Shown: one piece after another, positions 35,402 through 44,128 of the stretch
Numbering within the stretch: position 1 is the first letter of the stretch
Layout: each line of letters begins with the position of its first letter
Assembly: GCA_041391505.1 (NCBI GenBank)
Contig: JAWKNW010000007.1
Location: forward strand, 62,001-126,000
Length of the DNA: 64,000 nucleotides
Source of the DNA: Rhodothermales bacterium
GTDB taxonomy: Bacteria > Bacteroidota > Rhodothermia > Rhodothermales > JAHQVL01
Direction: 5' to 3'
Program-made: the position numbers and the translations under genes
Notes under the pieces: model-generated
What the model was told of the DNA's origin: nothing
The model's input: the letters and a program-made list of their open reading frames with translations, nothing else
Databases searched by the model: none

Positions 35402-36637
35402 CTACAACCCGAACAGCCTGTTTTCCGCGAGGCACGCGGCCAGTTGCCGGTAGGTGACGCGGATCGTGTCTGACACCGGGCTGGCGCCGATCGAACGGCG
35501 GATACGCGAGGTCAAGGTCCCGTGATCGACGATGTAGCGAAGGACGCTCCGCGTATCGGTGTCCAGCGCCTCGCCGACGGCTTCGATCAGCAAGCCCCAA
35601 ACCTCGCCGGCGCGCGTCGGCTTCGGGGGCACTCCCAGCGCTTCGAGATAACGCGGGTCGGTTATCACGGCATCCTCCCCGGAACGGACGACCTCCAGAA
35701 AAATCCCGGAGAGCGCCTCCTCGCCCCACGCTTGCTGGGCCGGATAATCCACCCACCGCTCATCCACCAGCGCCCTCAGCACGGCCACGACGCCGGCCAG
35801 GATCGCGATGTCCGCCGCCGGACATTCCTGGATGTCGATAACGCGGATCTCGATCGCGCCGCGATCGAACCGGGCAATGGCGCCCCGCGAGTTGATAAAC
35901 GTGTACTTCAGAATGCCCTGCGTGTCGTAGGGCTCAATACCCTGCCGGATGGGCTCATAGATGCGCGCGCGGTAATCCGCTTCGGTAAAGACCGGCTCGG
36001 GGATCACCTTGCCGGCGATCGCGGGGATGAGCTCCTGGTTGTGCCGGTACGTTTCGAGCCGGCTATCGGCAAAGCCCGTGTAGGCGCCGTCGAGCAGCGG
36101 CGAGCTGGCGGTCAGCGCGGGGATGATGGGCAGGACGAGCCGGATCGCGGCGTGCAGCCGGCCGAATTCCGCCTCATCCGCAAAAGGCAGGTTCAGGTGG
36201 GTGCTCTGCAGGTTGGACCACCCGTGGCCCCGGCAGTCGAAGATGCGGTTGTACAGCTGGTAGACTTCGCTGAATTCGTGCGGCCACAGGACGGTCTCGG
36301 TGTACGGGTCCATCAGCGGATGGGCCCCGGTGGGCAGGAGCATCGCGTTCAGGCCGGCAAGCCGCGCGTTGACCTGGAGCACGTTGGCGTGAAACGCGTC
36401 GGCGAGACCGGTGAGCGAGGGAGCCGGCCCGTTGGTTTTCAGCTCGATCACATGGTTGACGAGCTCGTTCGACCAGCCGATGGCCCCGTTTTCCACATCC
36501 GATCGATAACTGCCGGTCACCGAACGAATCAGTTCGTCCGCAACAGGCTTCACCGCGAGGGTATCGCGGTCCACGATCATGTATTCGAGTTCGACGCCAA
36601 ACGCATCAAACAGGCCGAGCGGGTATCGAGGCGGCAT
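35402..36637 (-). CDS. GCS2-type carboxylate-amine ligase
   Basis: A 411-residue member of the glutamate-cysteine ligase 2 superfamily. The start is the ATG 36637 (a TTG at 36661 would add eight residues). Motifs: LFDAFGVELEYMIVDRDTL (glutamate/metal site at the N-terminus), ELKTNGPAPSL, LLPTGAHPL, LQSTHLNLPFADEAEF and the FDRGAIEIRVIDIQECPAADIAI block with its metal-binding glutamates. The family forms amide bonds between a carboxylate and an amine using ATP. Its 5' end overlaps the 3' end of the RimK-like gene by 32 bp, and that gene in turn overlaps the C39-like peptidase. I infer one three-gene operon that builds or processes a peptide-like metabolite; the actual substrates are unknown. 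Confidence 0.88.
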   Translation of the reverse strand: MPPRYPLGLFDAFGVELEYMIVDRDTLAVKPVADELIRSVTGSYRSDVENGAIGWSNELVNHVIELKTNGPAPSLTGLADAFHANVLQVNARLAGLNAMLLPTGAHPLMDPYTETVLWPHEFSEVYQLYNRIFDCRGHGWSNLQSTHLNLPFADEAEFGRLHAAIRLVLPIIPALTASSPLLDGAYTGFADSRLETYRHNQELIPAIAGKVIPEPVFTEADYRARIYEPIRQGIEPYDTQGILKYTFINSRGAIARFDRGAIEIRVIDIQECPAADIAILAGVVAVLRALVDERWVDYPAQQAWGEEALSGIFLEVVRSGEDAVITDPRYLEALGVPPKPTRAGEVWGLLIEAVGEALDTDTRSVLRYIVDHGTLTSRIRRSIGASPVSDTIRVTYRQLAACLAENRLFGL

Positions 36638-38105
36638 GCGCAATCCCAAGTTTGACTTCAATACGCGTCTTGAGCGCCTGAATGATGCGCAGGTAAAGGT
36701 CGTCTTTCAACACGAGATCCTCGACGCCGGCGTCGATGTTCGGGTTGTCGTTCACCTCGATGAGGTACGGTTTCCCATCGATCTCCTTCAGGTCGACCCC
36801 GAACAACCCGTCGCCGATCAGACTGGTCGCTTTCAGCGCCGCTTCCACGATGGCCGGCGGCGCCTGTTCGACCGGGATCGTCGCAAAGTCCCCCATGACA
36901 TCCTCCTTCTGCCCCTGCCAGTTGTAGATCTGCCAGTGCCCCTTGGCCATAAAATACTGACAGGCATACAGCGGTTTCCCATCGAGCACCCCGATCCGCC
37001 AGTCGAACGGCGTGGGCAGATAAGCCTGCGCGATGATCAGCTCCGATTCGTCCAGCATGGAGTCGACGACCGTCTGCAGTTGCTCCGGCGACTCGACCTT
37101 CTTCACGCCGACCGAAAAGGACGAGTCCGGCAGCTTGAGGACGCACGGCAACCCCAGCTCTTTCTCCAGCGTGTCCAGGTTGTCGGAATGCACGATGACC
37201 GTCTTCGGGGTCTGGATCTTCGCCAGATGGAGCACTTCGGCGAGATACACCTTGTTCGCGCACCGGAGGATCGCATTCGGATTGTCGATCACGGCCATGC
37301 CTTCGGACGTGGCGCGGCTGGCGAAGCGGTAGGTATGGTGGTTGACCGCCGTCGTCTCGCGGATGAACAGCGCATCGAATTCGCCCAGCCGGCTGTAGTC
37401 GTCACGCGAAATCAGCTCGACGCTGAAGCCCAGCTTTTCGGCCGCATCCACAAATTTCTGGATGGCCTTGGGGTTCGATGGCGGCGACTGCTCTTTCGGA
37501 TTCACCAGGATGGCCAGGTCGTACAGAAAGTCGTTCGCCTTGGCCCGGTCGTACCGCTTCTTCGCGAAGTACTGCCGGGCCATCTGCTGCACGAATTCGA
37601 AATGGTTATCGGGGATCTCGCTGCGATCGATCGCCCGGATACTTTGCAGCATCCATTTTTTGGTCCCCTTATGCCACGAAAAGCGCGCGCGGAGGAGCGG
37701 CGCCTGAAAGAGCTTGTACAGTTCGATGCTCAGACGATCGTACTGGCGGGCGACATTTTTCCCGAAGTAGATGCTCAGGACAAACTCTTCCGCCTTGATC
37801 CGCCGAAGGCTCCGCTGGATGAGATCGTCCAGTTCGTCGGATTCCACGCGCACGACGGAAGGATTCTTCAGATCCTGGATCGTCTTGACGCTGGGAATCA
37901 CCTTGTGCCCGCGGGCTTCGGCGAGAAGCGACACGTAGTAGCCTCTGGACTGGTAGCTGTAGCTCCGGCAGAGGTTAAACACACGAACGTTTTTGAGGGT
38001 GGCGAATTCGGGATTGGTGAGGTACTGTTTGGCGGACACCACCTCCACGCCCGGCACATCGAGTGTCCAGAGTTTCGGGTAGTGAACCACGACGAGCTTC
38101 TTCAT
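36606..38105 (-). CDS. RimK-family ATP-grasp ligase with RLAN-type N-terminal domain
   Basis: A 499-residue protein. The N-terminal about 200 residues (KKLVVVHYPKLWTLDVPG, CRSYSYQSRGYYVSLLAEARGHKVIPSV, EEFVLSIYFGKN) fit the RimK-like ATP-grasp N-terminal (RLAN) domain. The C-terminal ATP-grasp (about 270-490) shows FDALFIRETTAVNHHTYRFA, NPNAILRCANKVYLAEVL, PCVLKLPDSSFSVGVKKV (glycine-rich ATP loop), DWRIGVLDGKPLYACQYF and GVDLKEIDGKPYLIEVNDNPNIDAGVEDL, the metal-binding end. It joins an amino acid or peptide carboxylate to an amine. It starts within the stop of the C39-like peptidase (ATGA overlap at 38102-38105). The RLAN/GCS2/papain-like peptidase combination was noted by comparative genomics of amidoligases, but its product has not been identified to my knowledge. 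Confidence 0.88.
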   Translation of the reverse strand: MKKLVVVHYPKLWTLDVPGVEVVSAKQYLTNPEFATLKNVRVFNLCRSYSYQSRGYYVSLLAEARGHKVIPSVKTIQDLKNPSVVRVESDELDDLIQRSLRRIKAEEFVLSIYFGKNVARQYDRLSIELYKLFQAPLLRARFSWHKGTKKWMLQSIRAIDRSEIPDNHFEFVQQMARQYFAKKRYDRAKANDFLYDLAILVNPKEQSPPSNPKAIQKFVDAAEKLGFSVELISRDDYSRLGEFDALFIRETTAVNHHTYRFASRATSEGMAVIDNPNAILRCANKVYLAEVLHLAKIQTPKTVIVHSDNLDTLEKELGLPCVLKLPDSSFSVGVKKVESPEQLQTVVDSMLDESELIIAQAYLPTPFDWRIGVLDGKPLYACQYFMAKGHWQIYNWQGQKEDVMGDFATIPVEQAPPAIVEAALKATSLIGDGLFGVDLKEIDGKPYLIEVNDNPNIDAGVEDLVLKDDLYLRIIQALKTRIEVKLGIAHAASIPARPV

Positions 38106-38851
38106 GGAGACGCCTGGGGAGATAAGATCAACAGGTTTGCATCGTAAGTGACCGTGCCGAGCATGATCGCGTTCATCAGCCGGTTCAACCCCACCTTGTA
38201 GTAGTTCTGGCCGGAAATCGGATTGCGCGTGTAGGGGTCCGCCACGATGACCAACCCGTCCTCGAAGCCACACAGCACGACAAAGTGCCCCATGGGCTCG
38301 CCCTTGAGGTCGTCGAATACGGACTGGTCGTTCTGATTCGTGTACTCGCGCACACTGTCGTAGAGGTATGTCGCGCTCAGGCCGGCGAGAATGGGAAGCC
38401 GCCGATCGAAATACCTGCGCAACAGCTCGTACGTGAGATCCTCGAAAAGAAAACTCCCACCTGCTTCCAGAAACTCGATGTAGGCCTCGGATCGGGTGCG
38501 GAAACGCTTGCCGGTCTTGTACTTGAGTTGATCCTTCAGCTTCTGGATGATGGCCTCGTTGGGGAGCGACCGCCAGCTCGGATCCAGGATCTTCAGGTTG
38601 TACGAATGAATCTGGGCCTGAAAACCGCGTCGCAACGCATCGAGGCCCAGGAAAACGGCAAGCGTACCCCCATCTTCCAGATTCGTGACCGAACTGATCA
38701 CGTCGGAGAGGCCGATATGCTCTCCGAGATAGTGATAGACGGCGTGCAGGCTGGTAGGCCCGCACGTGACATCGTTGGGCTGCTCAAGAATTTTTACTTC
38801 GAGCACGGCGGGATGCGGGGTTTCGAGAGCGTTGACGGCACATGAGCGCAT
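38102..38851 (-). CDS. C39-like cysteine peptidase
   Basis: A 249-residue protein, start ATG 38851 (a TTG precedes by one codon). The catalytic cysteine Cys30 sits in NDVTCGPTSLHAVYHYLG, the standard C39/papain-like Cys helix, His189 in MGHFVVLCGFEDG and Asp205 in VIVADPYT, giving a full triad. There is no signal peptide or membrane segment, so it acts in the cytosol; bacteriocin-type C39 transporters are not nearby. It is the first gene of the operon with RimK-like and GCS2-like ligases. A plausible role is trimming or hydrolysing the amide product those enzymes make, or a precursor peptide, but this is inference. Confidence 0.85.
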   Translation of the reverse strand: MRSCAVNALETPHPAVLEVKILEQPNDVTCGPTSLHAVYHYLGEHIGLSDVISSVTNLEDGGTLAVFLGLDALRRGFQAQIHSYNLKILDPSWRSLPNEAIIQKLKDQLKYKTGKRFRTRSEAYIEFLEAGGSFLFEDLTYELLRRYFDRRLPILAGLSATYLYDSVREYTNQNDQSVFDDLKGEPMGHFVVLCGFEDGLVIVADPYTRNPISGQNYYKVGLNRLMNAIMLGTVTYDANLLILSPQASP

Positions 38852-38903
38852 CAATCATGGATAGGCATCAATGTTCCATCGCGCCGGCAGGCTCGCCCCC
38901 TCG

Positions 38904-40055
38904 TCAGCGCGCGTTGCGCTGATCGGCGTACTCCTGGGGCAACAGGTCGGCCGCGCCCTGGGAAGCCATGTAGCCGTAAGCGGTCACCAGCCCGACGCCC
39001 TGGCCCAGGCTGTAGATGTAACCCTGGGTATGGACGTTGACCACCGGACTGTTCAGCTTGATGTAGGACAGTTGCCGCTGGGGAGGCATGCGGCGCTGAA
39101 AGAGACGGCCGTTGTTATCGTACCGGGTGTAGTCGACCCGCAAAAAGCCGGGGAAACGCAGCAGGTAATGCCCCGATTCGGAGGGCTCGATGATTTCGTC
39201 GCCCGTGATGTTGCCCGTCCTGCGCAGGTACGCCCCCGCGAACGGCGCGTCCTCGCGGTCGTCCAGGGTGATGCGAAACCCTTCCGCCTCCTCGCGGGCA
39301 TGCACGAGCGACCAGAGCAGGTGCTGCATCGATCCCAGAAACGCGCGCTCGCGCCGCTGCCGCCAGGCTGATTCTTCCGAGCGCGTCTTCGGCTCGAGCG
39401 GCTCGAGCCGCCAGTAGCCGTTCGTGTACCGCAAGCCATTCGTCTTGTCGATCCGAAATTCCGTCAACAGGAACGTGACGCGGTATCCCAGCCCCCTGTT
39501 CTCGATGACGAGCGGTTCGGAGGCCGTGGCGTAAAACCCCGAGTCGTCGTCGCGGAAATCGAGCACTTCCGGATTGAGGATGGTCGACCGGACGGCGTTT
39601 TCGGAGCGGCCCAGGAAGAATTTGTTGAAGCGTTCGAGGAGCTTCTGCCACTCGCGGGGCACTTCGTCCACCACTTCGACCCCATCGAGGGCATAGACGA
39701 TGGGGTTGAGGCTTACGTCGAGGCGGAAATGGGTCGACTCCCCGATGAGCTGGACCTGCGCGACGGCGGGGTTGAATCCCACCATCGATATCACGACCTG
39801 ATAGGCGCCGGACTCGATCCCCTCGATGGTGTACGCGCCGTTTCGATCAGTGGTCGTGCCCTGTTGCCGGCTGGCGAGGAAGATGTGCACGCCGGGCAGG
39901 GGCTCGTTATTCGACGCATCGGTCACGGTGCCTGTCAGCCGGTAGGACGGCTGCGCCCGGGCCGGCGGCACCGCGTGGAGCCACGCCAGCAGCAGCCCCA
40001 GCCACCCGATCTGTCGGACGACCCGCATTGCCAGAATCCGCATTCGATTCGTCAT
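38904..40055 (-). CDS. Carboxypeptidase-regulatory-like exported protein, no barrel
   Basis: A 383-residue exported protein, signal peptide to about PARAQ. Residues about 38-125 form a CarboxypepD_reg beta-sandwich: RLTGTVTDASNNEPLPGVHIFLASRQQGTTTDRNGAYTIEGIESGAYQVVISMVGFNPA. The remaining about 255 residues (VEVVDEVPREWQKLLERFNKFFLG, LLTEFRIDKTN, FLRVDYTRYDNNGRLFQRRMPPQRQLSYIKLNSPVVNVHTQGYIYS) have no TonB barrel and no catalytic motif that I can see. Similar proteins in Bacteroidota are envelope proteins of unknown function. It is divergent from the dehydrogenase/HEAT gene, 105 bp apart, so both promoters share that gap. Confidence 0.8.
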   Translation of the reverse strand: MTNRMRILAMRVVRQIGWLGLLLAWLHAVPPARAQPSYRLTGTVTDASNNEPLPGVHIFLASRQQGTTTDRNGAYTIEGIESGAYQVVISMVGFNPAVAQVQLIGESTHFRLDVSLNPIVYALDGVEVVDEVPREWQKLLERFNKFFLGRSENAVRSTILNPEVLDFRDDDSGFYATASEPLVIENRGLGYRVTFLLTEFRIDKTNGLRYTNGYWRLEPLEPKTRSEESAWRQRRERAFLGSMQHLLWSLVHAREEAEGFRITLDDREDAPFAGAYLRRTGNITGDEIIEPSESGHYLLRFPGFLRVDYTRYDNNGRLFQRRMPPQRQLSYIKLNSPVVNVHTQGYIYSLGQGVGLVTAYGYMASQGAADLLPQEYADQRNAR

Positions 40056-40160
40056 TCAGGTTGCATGAGTGTGTCGAGATGAAGATCATCCAACGTCGCC
40101 GGGGTTGCTCGCTGCCATCGGTGATCGCAACGTAAACCAGCTACCTCCTCATCGAATCCA

Positions 40161-43100
40161 ATGAAACGTACGATCACCGCCCTTTTTTTGGTTCTTGCCG
40201 GCGTTTCAGCCGCCATGTTGCCCGCCGCGGCTCCCTCTCCAACCGGCGAGAAGCCCGTTGCAACGCTCTGGGCGCGTGATCCCATGCTTAAGAACCCTGT
40301 TTCATTGAGTCACGATCCCGAAGGCCGGATCTACGTGACAGAAACCAACCGCCGGCGCACGGAAGACCTCGACATTCGCTTCATCCCCGGGCTCGAACCC
40401 ATCCCCTGGTCGGTGCTCGATCAGACGTTCCAGACGGTGGAAGATCGGCGCGACGCCATCCATACGTTCATGGCGCCCGGGGCCCCTTACCGCAACCCCT
40501 GGCTCAAGGACCGCGACGGCAACGGCGTGACGGACTGGCGCGACCTCACGACGCTCACCGAGCGCGTGAACCTGCTCGAAGATACGGATGGAGACGGCAC
40601 GGCGGACAGAGCCACCGTGTTTGCGGAAGGATTTCAGACCGAGGTCACCGGGGTGGCCGCCGGCGTGCTCTGGCATGAGGGCAACGTGTACCTCACGCTC
40701 ATCCCCGATCTGTGGCTCCTCAAGGATACGGATGGAGATCGCGTAGCGGATGAACGAACCGTACTCCAGAGCGGACACGGGGTTCACATGGGCCTCGGCG
40801 GCCACGACCTCCACGGCCTCACGGTAGGCCCCGACGGCCGCATCTACTGGTCGATCGGCGACAAGGGGGTGCACTTCACGACACGGGAGGGCCGGACGAT
40901 CCGCTATCCGCATGAAGGCCTGGTCCTCCGCAGCGAGCCGGACGGAAGCCACGTCGAGGTGTTCGCGCATGGCCTCCGGAATTGCCTCGAAATCTCCTTC
41001 GATACCTACGGACGCCTGTTCTGCATGGATAACGATGGCGATCTGCCGGGCGAGCGCGAGCGCTTCGTGTACATCACACGCGGGAGCGACTCGGGATGGC
41101 GCTCGAACTGGCAGTACAACATGCTCTACAACTGGACCGACACGCAGCGCCTGCCGCATTACCTGCCCTGGATGGACGAGCGCCTGTTCGTGCCGGCGTT
41201 CGATGGCCAGGCCGCCTACATCACGCCGCCCCTCGCCAATTATTCGGACGGTCCGGCCGGCTTCCTCTTCAACCCCGGCACGGCGCTCAACGCCGCGTAT
41301 CGGGATTACGTCTTCATCACCCAGTTTCCGGGCAAGAAGATCAGCGCCTTCCAGGTCAAGCCGCGCGGCGCCGGCTTCGAGATGGTGAACGAGCATACCT
41401 TCTACGAAGGGTTCATGGCGACAGGGCTCAGCTTCGGGCCCGATGGGGCGCTCTATGTGGCGGATTGGTCCGGTGAATGGGCCCCGAACGAATCGGGAGC
41501 CATCGTCAAGATCGACTTTCCCGAGGAGGCTGATTCCCCGGCACGCCGGCGCACCCGCCAGTACATCCAGGCCGGCATGAACGGACGCCCCGATAGCGAA
41601 CTCATCGACCTGCTCGCATACCCCGACCAGCGTGTCCGATTGAACGCCCAGTTCGAACTGGTCCGCCGGAAACAGGGCGAAACCCTTGCTGGAACAGTGT
41701 TCGACTCCGGAGCCGACCCGCTGGCGAGGATCCACGCCCTCTGGGGCATGGGGCAGCTTGCGCGATCGGGCGACCTGCACGTCGATCGCGCGATGCGATC
41801 GCTGTTCGATGACGCCGACCTGGAAGTGCGGAGGCAGGCCATTCGCCTCGCCGGCGAGCACCCCGCGCTATTCCCCGATAGCGAAGCCGACCTCGTTCGG
41901 CTGCTCGGCGATCCGGACGACCGCACACGCTACGAGGCCGCCCTCAGCCTTGGCTCATGCGGCACCGCCGGCGCGGTCCCCGCCCTCTTCGCCCTGCTGG
42001 AACGCAACGCCGATCGGGACGCCTTCATCCGGCATGCGGCCGTCTCCAGCCTGGCCTCGCTGGCTACGACGGACCAACTGGTGGGAGCCGGCGCGCACGC
42101 GTCCCTGTCCGTGCGTATCGGCGCCGTCGTCGCACTGCGCCGGCAGCGCAATCCGGGTGTCGCGTCCTTTCTGAAGGATGCCAGCGAACGGGTGGTCGTC
42201 GAGGCCGCGCGCGCCATCCACGACGATGAATCGATCCCTGACGCCCTGCCCGACCTGGCCGCACTGGCCGGCGTCACCCCGTTTCGCAGCGAGGCGCTGC
42301 TGCGCCGGGTGCTGAATGCCGGCCTGCGTCTCGGCCGCGAGGAGGATATCGAGCGCCTCTTCGCCGCCGCCGAGGACGCGTCGTACCCGGACGTCCTGCG
42401 AGCCGAAGCCCTCGAGATGCTGGCGACCTGGACCCGACCGGTGTTTCTCGATCGCGTCGAACACCGCTATCGCCCGCTGCCCGATCGACCGGGCGACGCG
42501 GTGGCGCGTCGCATCGAGAACCGGATGAGCAGCCTGTTCGCCACCCGATCCTCCACCGTGCTCGCCGCGGCCCTACATCTGCTCGAGGTCTATCGCATCG
42601 CCCCTCCCGACGCCCAGTTGATGGAATGGCTCGCCGACGAGTCTAGGCCCGCCGGCATGCGCATCGACGTGCTCGATCTGTTGCTGCCTACGCCCGCCGG
42701 CGCCGGCGCCCTCGATGCCGCGCTGCAATCGCAGGCCGCGCCCCTGCGTATCGCCGCGATGAAGCGGCTCGCCGAGCGCGACGAGGCGGCCGCCTCGCGG
42801 CACATCCGCCGGCTGTTCGATCGACCCGATGCCGTTGCCGAGCAGCAGGCGGCCCTGGGTATCCTCGCGGGACTTGCTGGCCCGGATGCGCGTCACATCC
42901 TCAGCGAAATGGCAACCAAGTACTTAAATAACAATGAGATAGATCCTATAGATCTCGATCTGTTTCTCGCACTCCGCGCGTCGGGAGATCCTGCTCTCGG
43001 GAAGCGGGCCGACGAGGTCGCGGCGCGTTTCGACGGCGCGGAGGCGCCCTATGCGTTCAGTTTGGAAGGGGGTGACGCTACACGTGGAGAGGCCCTGTTC

Positions 43101-43487
43101 ACGCAGCACGCGGCGGCCCAGTGTATTCGCTGCCATGCCGTTGGCGGGGAGGGAAGTCGGGTGGGACCGGATCTCGAGGGCGTTGGCCGGCGCAGAGACC
43201 GCGCCTACCTGCTGGAGTCGCTGATAGCGCCGTCCGCGAAAATTGCGCCCGGCTACGAGACCCTGACTATCACCCTGGCGGATGGCGGCGTCGTGAGCGG
43301 TTCGCTGGCGGATGAGTCGGCGGATTCGCTTCGGTTGCGTGTGCCGGGCAACGAGGTCCGGGTGTTCGCCCAGAACGACATCCGGAAACGGACGGCGCCG
43401 GCGGCTTCGATGATGCCCCCGATGGGCGCCCTGCTCCGTCCTCTTGAACTCAGGGATCTCGTGGCGTACCTGGCCTCGCTCCAGTAG
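40161..43487 (+). CDS. Dehydrogenase-like beta-propeller, HEAT-repeat and cytochrome c protein
   Basis: A 1108-residue exported protein with signal peptide (1-24). Residues about 35-430 form the propeller typical of putative membrane-bound dehydrogenases (DUF7133/PQQ-like): GVHMGLGGHDLHGLTVGPDGRIYWSIGDKG, RNCLEISFDTYGRLFCMDNDGDLPG and ADWSGEWAPNESGAIVKIDF. Residues about 440-930 are HEAT repeats (ADLEVRRQAIRLAGEHPALFP and so on). A cytochrome c domain follows: the haem site CIRCH is at 988-992, with Met in MMPPMGALL as a possible axial ligand. It fits a periplasmic redox enzyme for sugars or alcohols, with electron flow to a c-type haem. Its terminal TAG lies at the first base of a dispersed repeat. 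Confidence 0.88.
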   Translation: MKRTITALFLVLAGVSAAMLPAAAPSPTGEKPVATLWARDPMLKNPVSLSHDPEGRIYVTETNRRRTEDLDIRFIPGLEPIPWSVLDQTFQTVEDRRDAIHTFMAPGAPYRNPWLKDRDGNGVTDWRDLTTLTERVNLLEDTDGDGTADRATVFAEGFQTEVTGVAAGVLWHEGNVYLTLIPDLWLLKDTDGDRVADERTVLQSGHGVHMGLGGHDLHGLTVGPDGRIYWSIGDKGVHFTTREGRTIRYPHEGLVLRSEPDGSHVEVFAHGLRNCLEISFDTYGRLFCMDNDGDLPGERERFVYITRGSDSGWRSNWQYNMLYNWTDTQRLPHYLPWMDERLFVPAFDGQAAYITPPLANYSDGPAGFLFNPGTALNAAYRDYVFITQFPGKKISAFQVKPRGAGFEMVNEHTFYEGFMATGLSFGPDGALYVADWSGEWAPNESGAIVKIDFPEEADSPARRRTRQYIQAGMNGRPDSELIDLLAYPDQRVRLNAQFELVRRKQGETLAGTVFDSGADPLARIHALWGMGQLARSGDLHVDRAMRSLFDDADLEVRRQAIRLAGEHPALFPDSEADLVRLLGDPDDRTRYEAALSLGSCGTAGAVPALFALLERNADRDAFIRHAAVSSLASLATTDQLVGAGAHASLSVRIGAVVALRRQRNPGVASFLKDASERVVVEAARAIHDDESIPDALPDLAALAGVTPFRSEALLRRVLNAGLRLGREEDIERLFAAAEDASYPDVLRAEALEMLATWTRPVFLDRVEHRYRPLPDRPGDAVARRIENRMSSLFATRSSTVLAAALHLLEVYRIAPPDAQLMEWLADESRPAGMRIDVLDLLLPTPAGAGALDAALQSQAAPLRIAAMKRLAERDEAAASRHIRRLFDRPDAVAEQQAALGILAGLAGPDARHILSEMATKYLNNNEIDPIDLDLFLALRASGDPALGKRADEVAARFDGAEAPYAFSLEGGDATRGEALFTQHAAAQCIRCHAVGGEGSRVGPDLEGVGRRRDRAYLLESLIAPSAKIAPGYETLTITLADGGVVSGSLADESADSLRLRVPGNEVRVFAQNDIRKRTAPAASMMPPMGALLRPLELRDLVAYLASLQ

Positions 43488-43605
43488 GCTGTGTCTGAAG
43501 AATCGGCTGGTCGTCCCGGAGCATCCAAGAAACTTCCAAAACAGCGTTTTATCCTGAATCAGGTTCTTGATGCGGTTCTGTCTGAACGGTTTTTCAGACA
43601 GAACC
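43485..43605 (+). repeat. Dispersed hairpin element, copy A (121 bp)
   Basis: A 121-bp element starting with TAGGCTGTGTCT and ending in CAGAACC. A second copy of the same length, about three-quarters identical by eye, lies at 45723-45843 in the same orientation. The 3' half forms a perfect 13-bp stem (43574-43586 with 43593-43605) with a 6-nt loop. The unit begins on the TAG stop of the dehydrogenase/HEAT gene. No gene is recognisable within it. Confidence 0.75.
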
Positions 43606-43616
43606 TGGCCTACTGG

Positions 43617-44102
43617 TCAGTGCAGCGCGATGGAGAAGTGCTGCGCACCCGGGGTCGGATCATCGCCATACGGCGCCCGATCCTCAAAGCCCAGCGAACG
43701 ATACAGGGTCGCAGCCGCCTGCATGCTGGGCAGCGTATCGAGGCGAACCTCCCGGTAGCCCAGGATGCGGGCGCGTTCAAGAAAACGTTCCACGAGAAGC
43801 CGGCCGAGCCCTTTGCCCCGGTACGCCGGGCGCACATAGACGCGTTTTAATTCGCAGATGCCGGGTTCGAGCGGCCGGAGCGCGGCGCAGGCGGCCGGCG
43901 TGCCTTCCCACTCGACCAGAATCAGGGCGCCCTCCGGCGGGGCATAATGCCCGGGCAACGCCGCCATCTCCGCTTCAAAGGTCTGAAAACAGACGCCGTT
44001 ATCGGCTTCTGCGCGGTATTCGTTGAACAGCTCCCGAATTCGCGAGAGATGCGGTTCGAGATGGGCGGGGATGAAGGCGGCTTGCCCGGGCGGCACATGC
44101 AT
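43617..44102 (-). CDS. GNAT-family N-acetyltransferase
   Basis: A 161-residue acetyltransferase. The acetyl-CoA loop reads VYVRPAYRGKGLGRLLVERFLERARILGY (the R-x-x-G-x-G/A motif as RGKGLG), preceded by CELKRVYV and followed by the helix EVRLDTLPSMQAAATLYRSLGFEDRAPY. The N-terminus has the usual first helix (HLSRIRELFNEYRAEAD). No second domain. The substrate amine cannot be identified. It is convergent with the preceding dehydrogenase gene, 129 bp apart, and downstream of the M48 protease on the same strand with a 26-bp gap, so co-transcription with the latter is likely. Confidence 0.9.
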   Translation of the reverse strand: MHVPPGQAAFIPAHLEPHLSRIRELFNEYRAEADNGVCFQTFEAEMAALPGHYAPPEGALILVEWEGTPAACAALRPLEPGICELKRVYVRPAYRGKGLGRLLVERFLERARILGYREVRLDTLPSMQAAATLYRSLGFEDRAPYGDDPTPGAQHFSIALH

Positions 44103-44128
44103 GGCGGATTGACCGTCGTCGATTGGGA

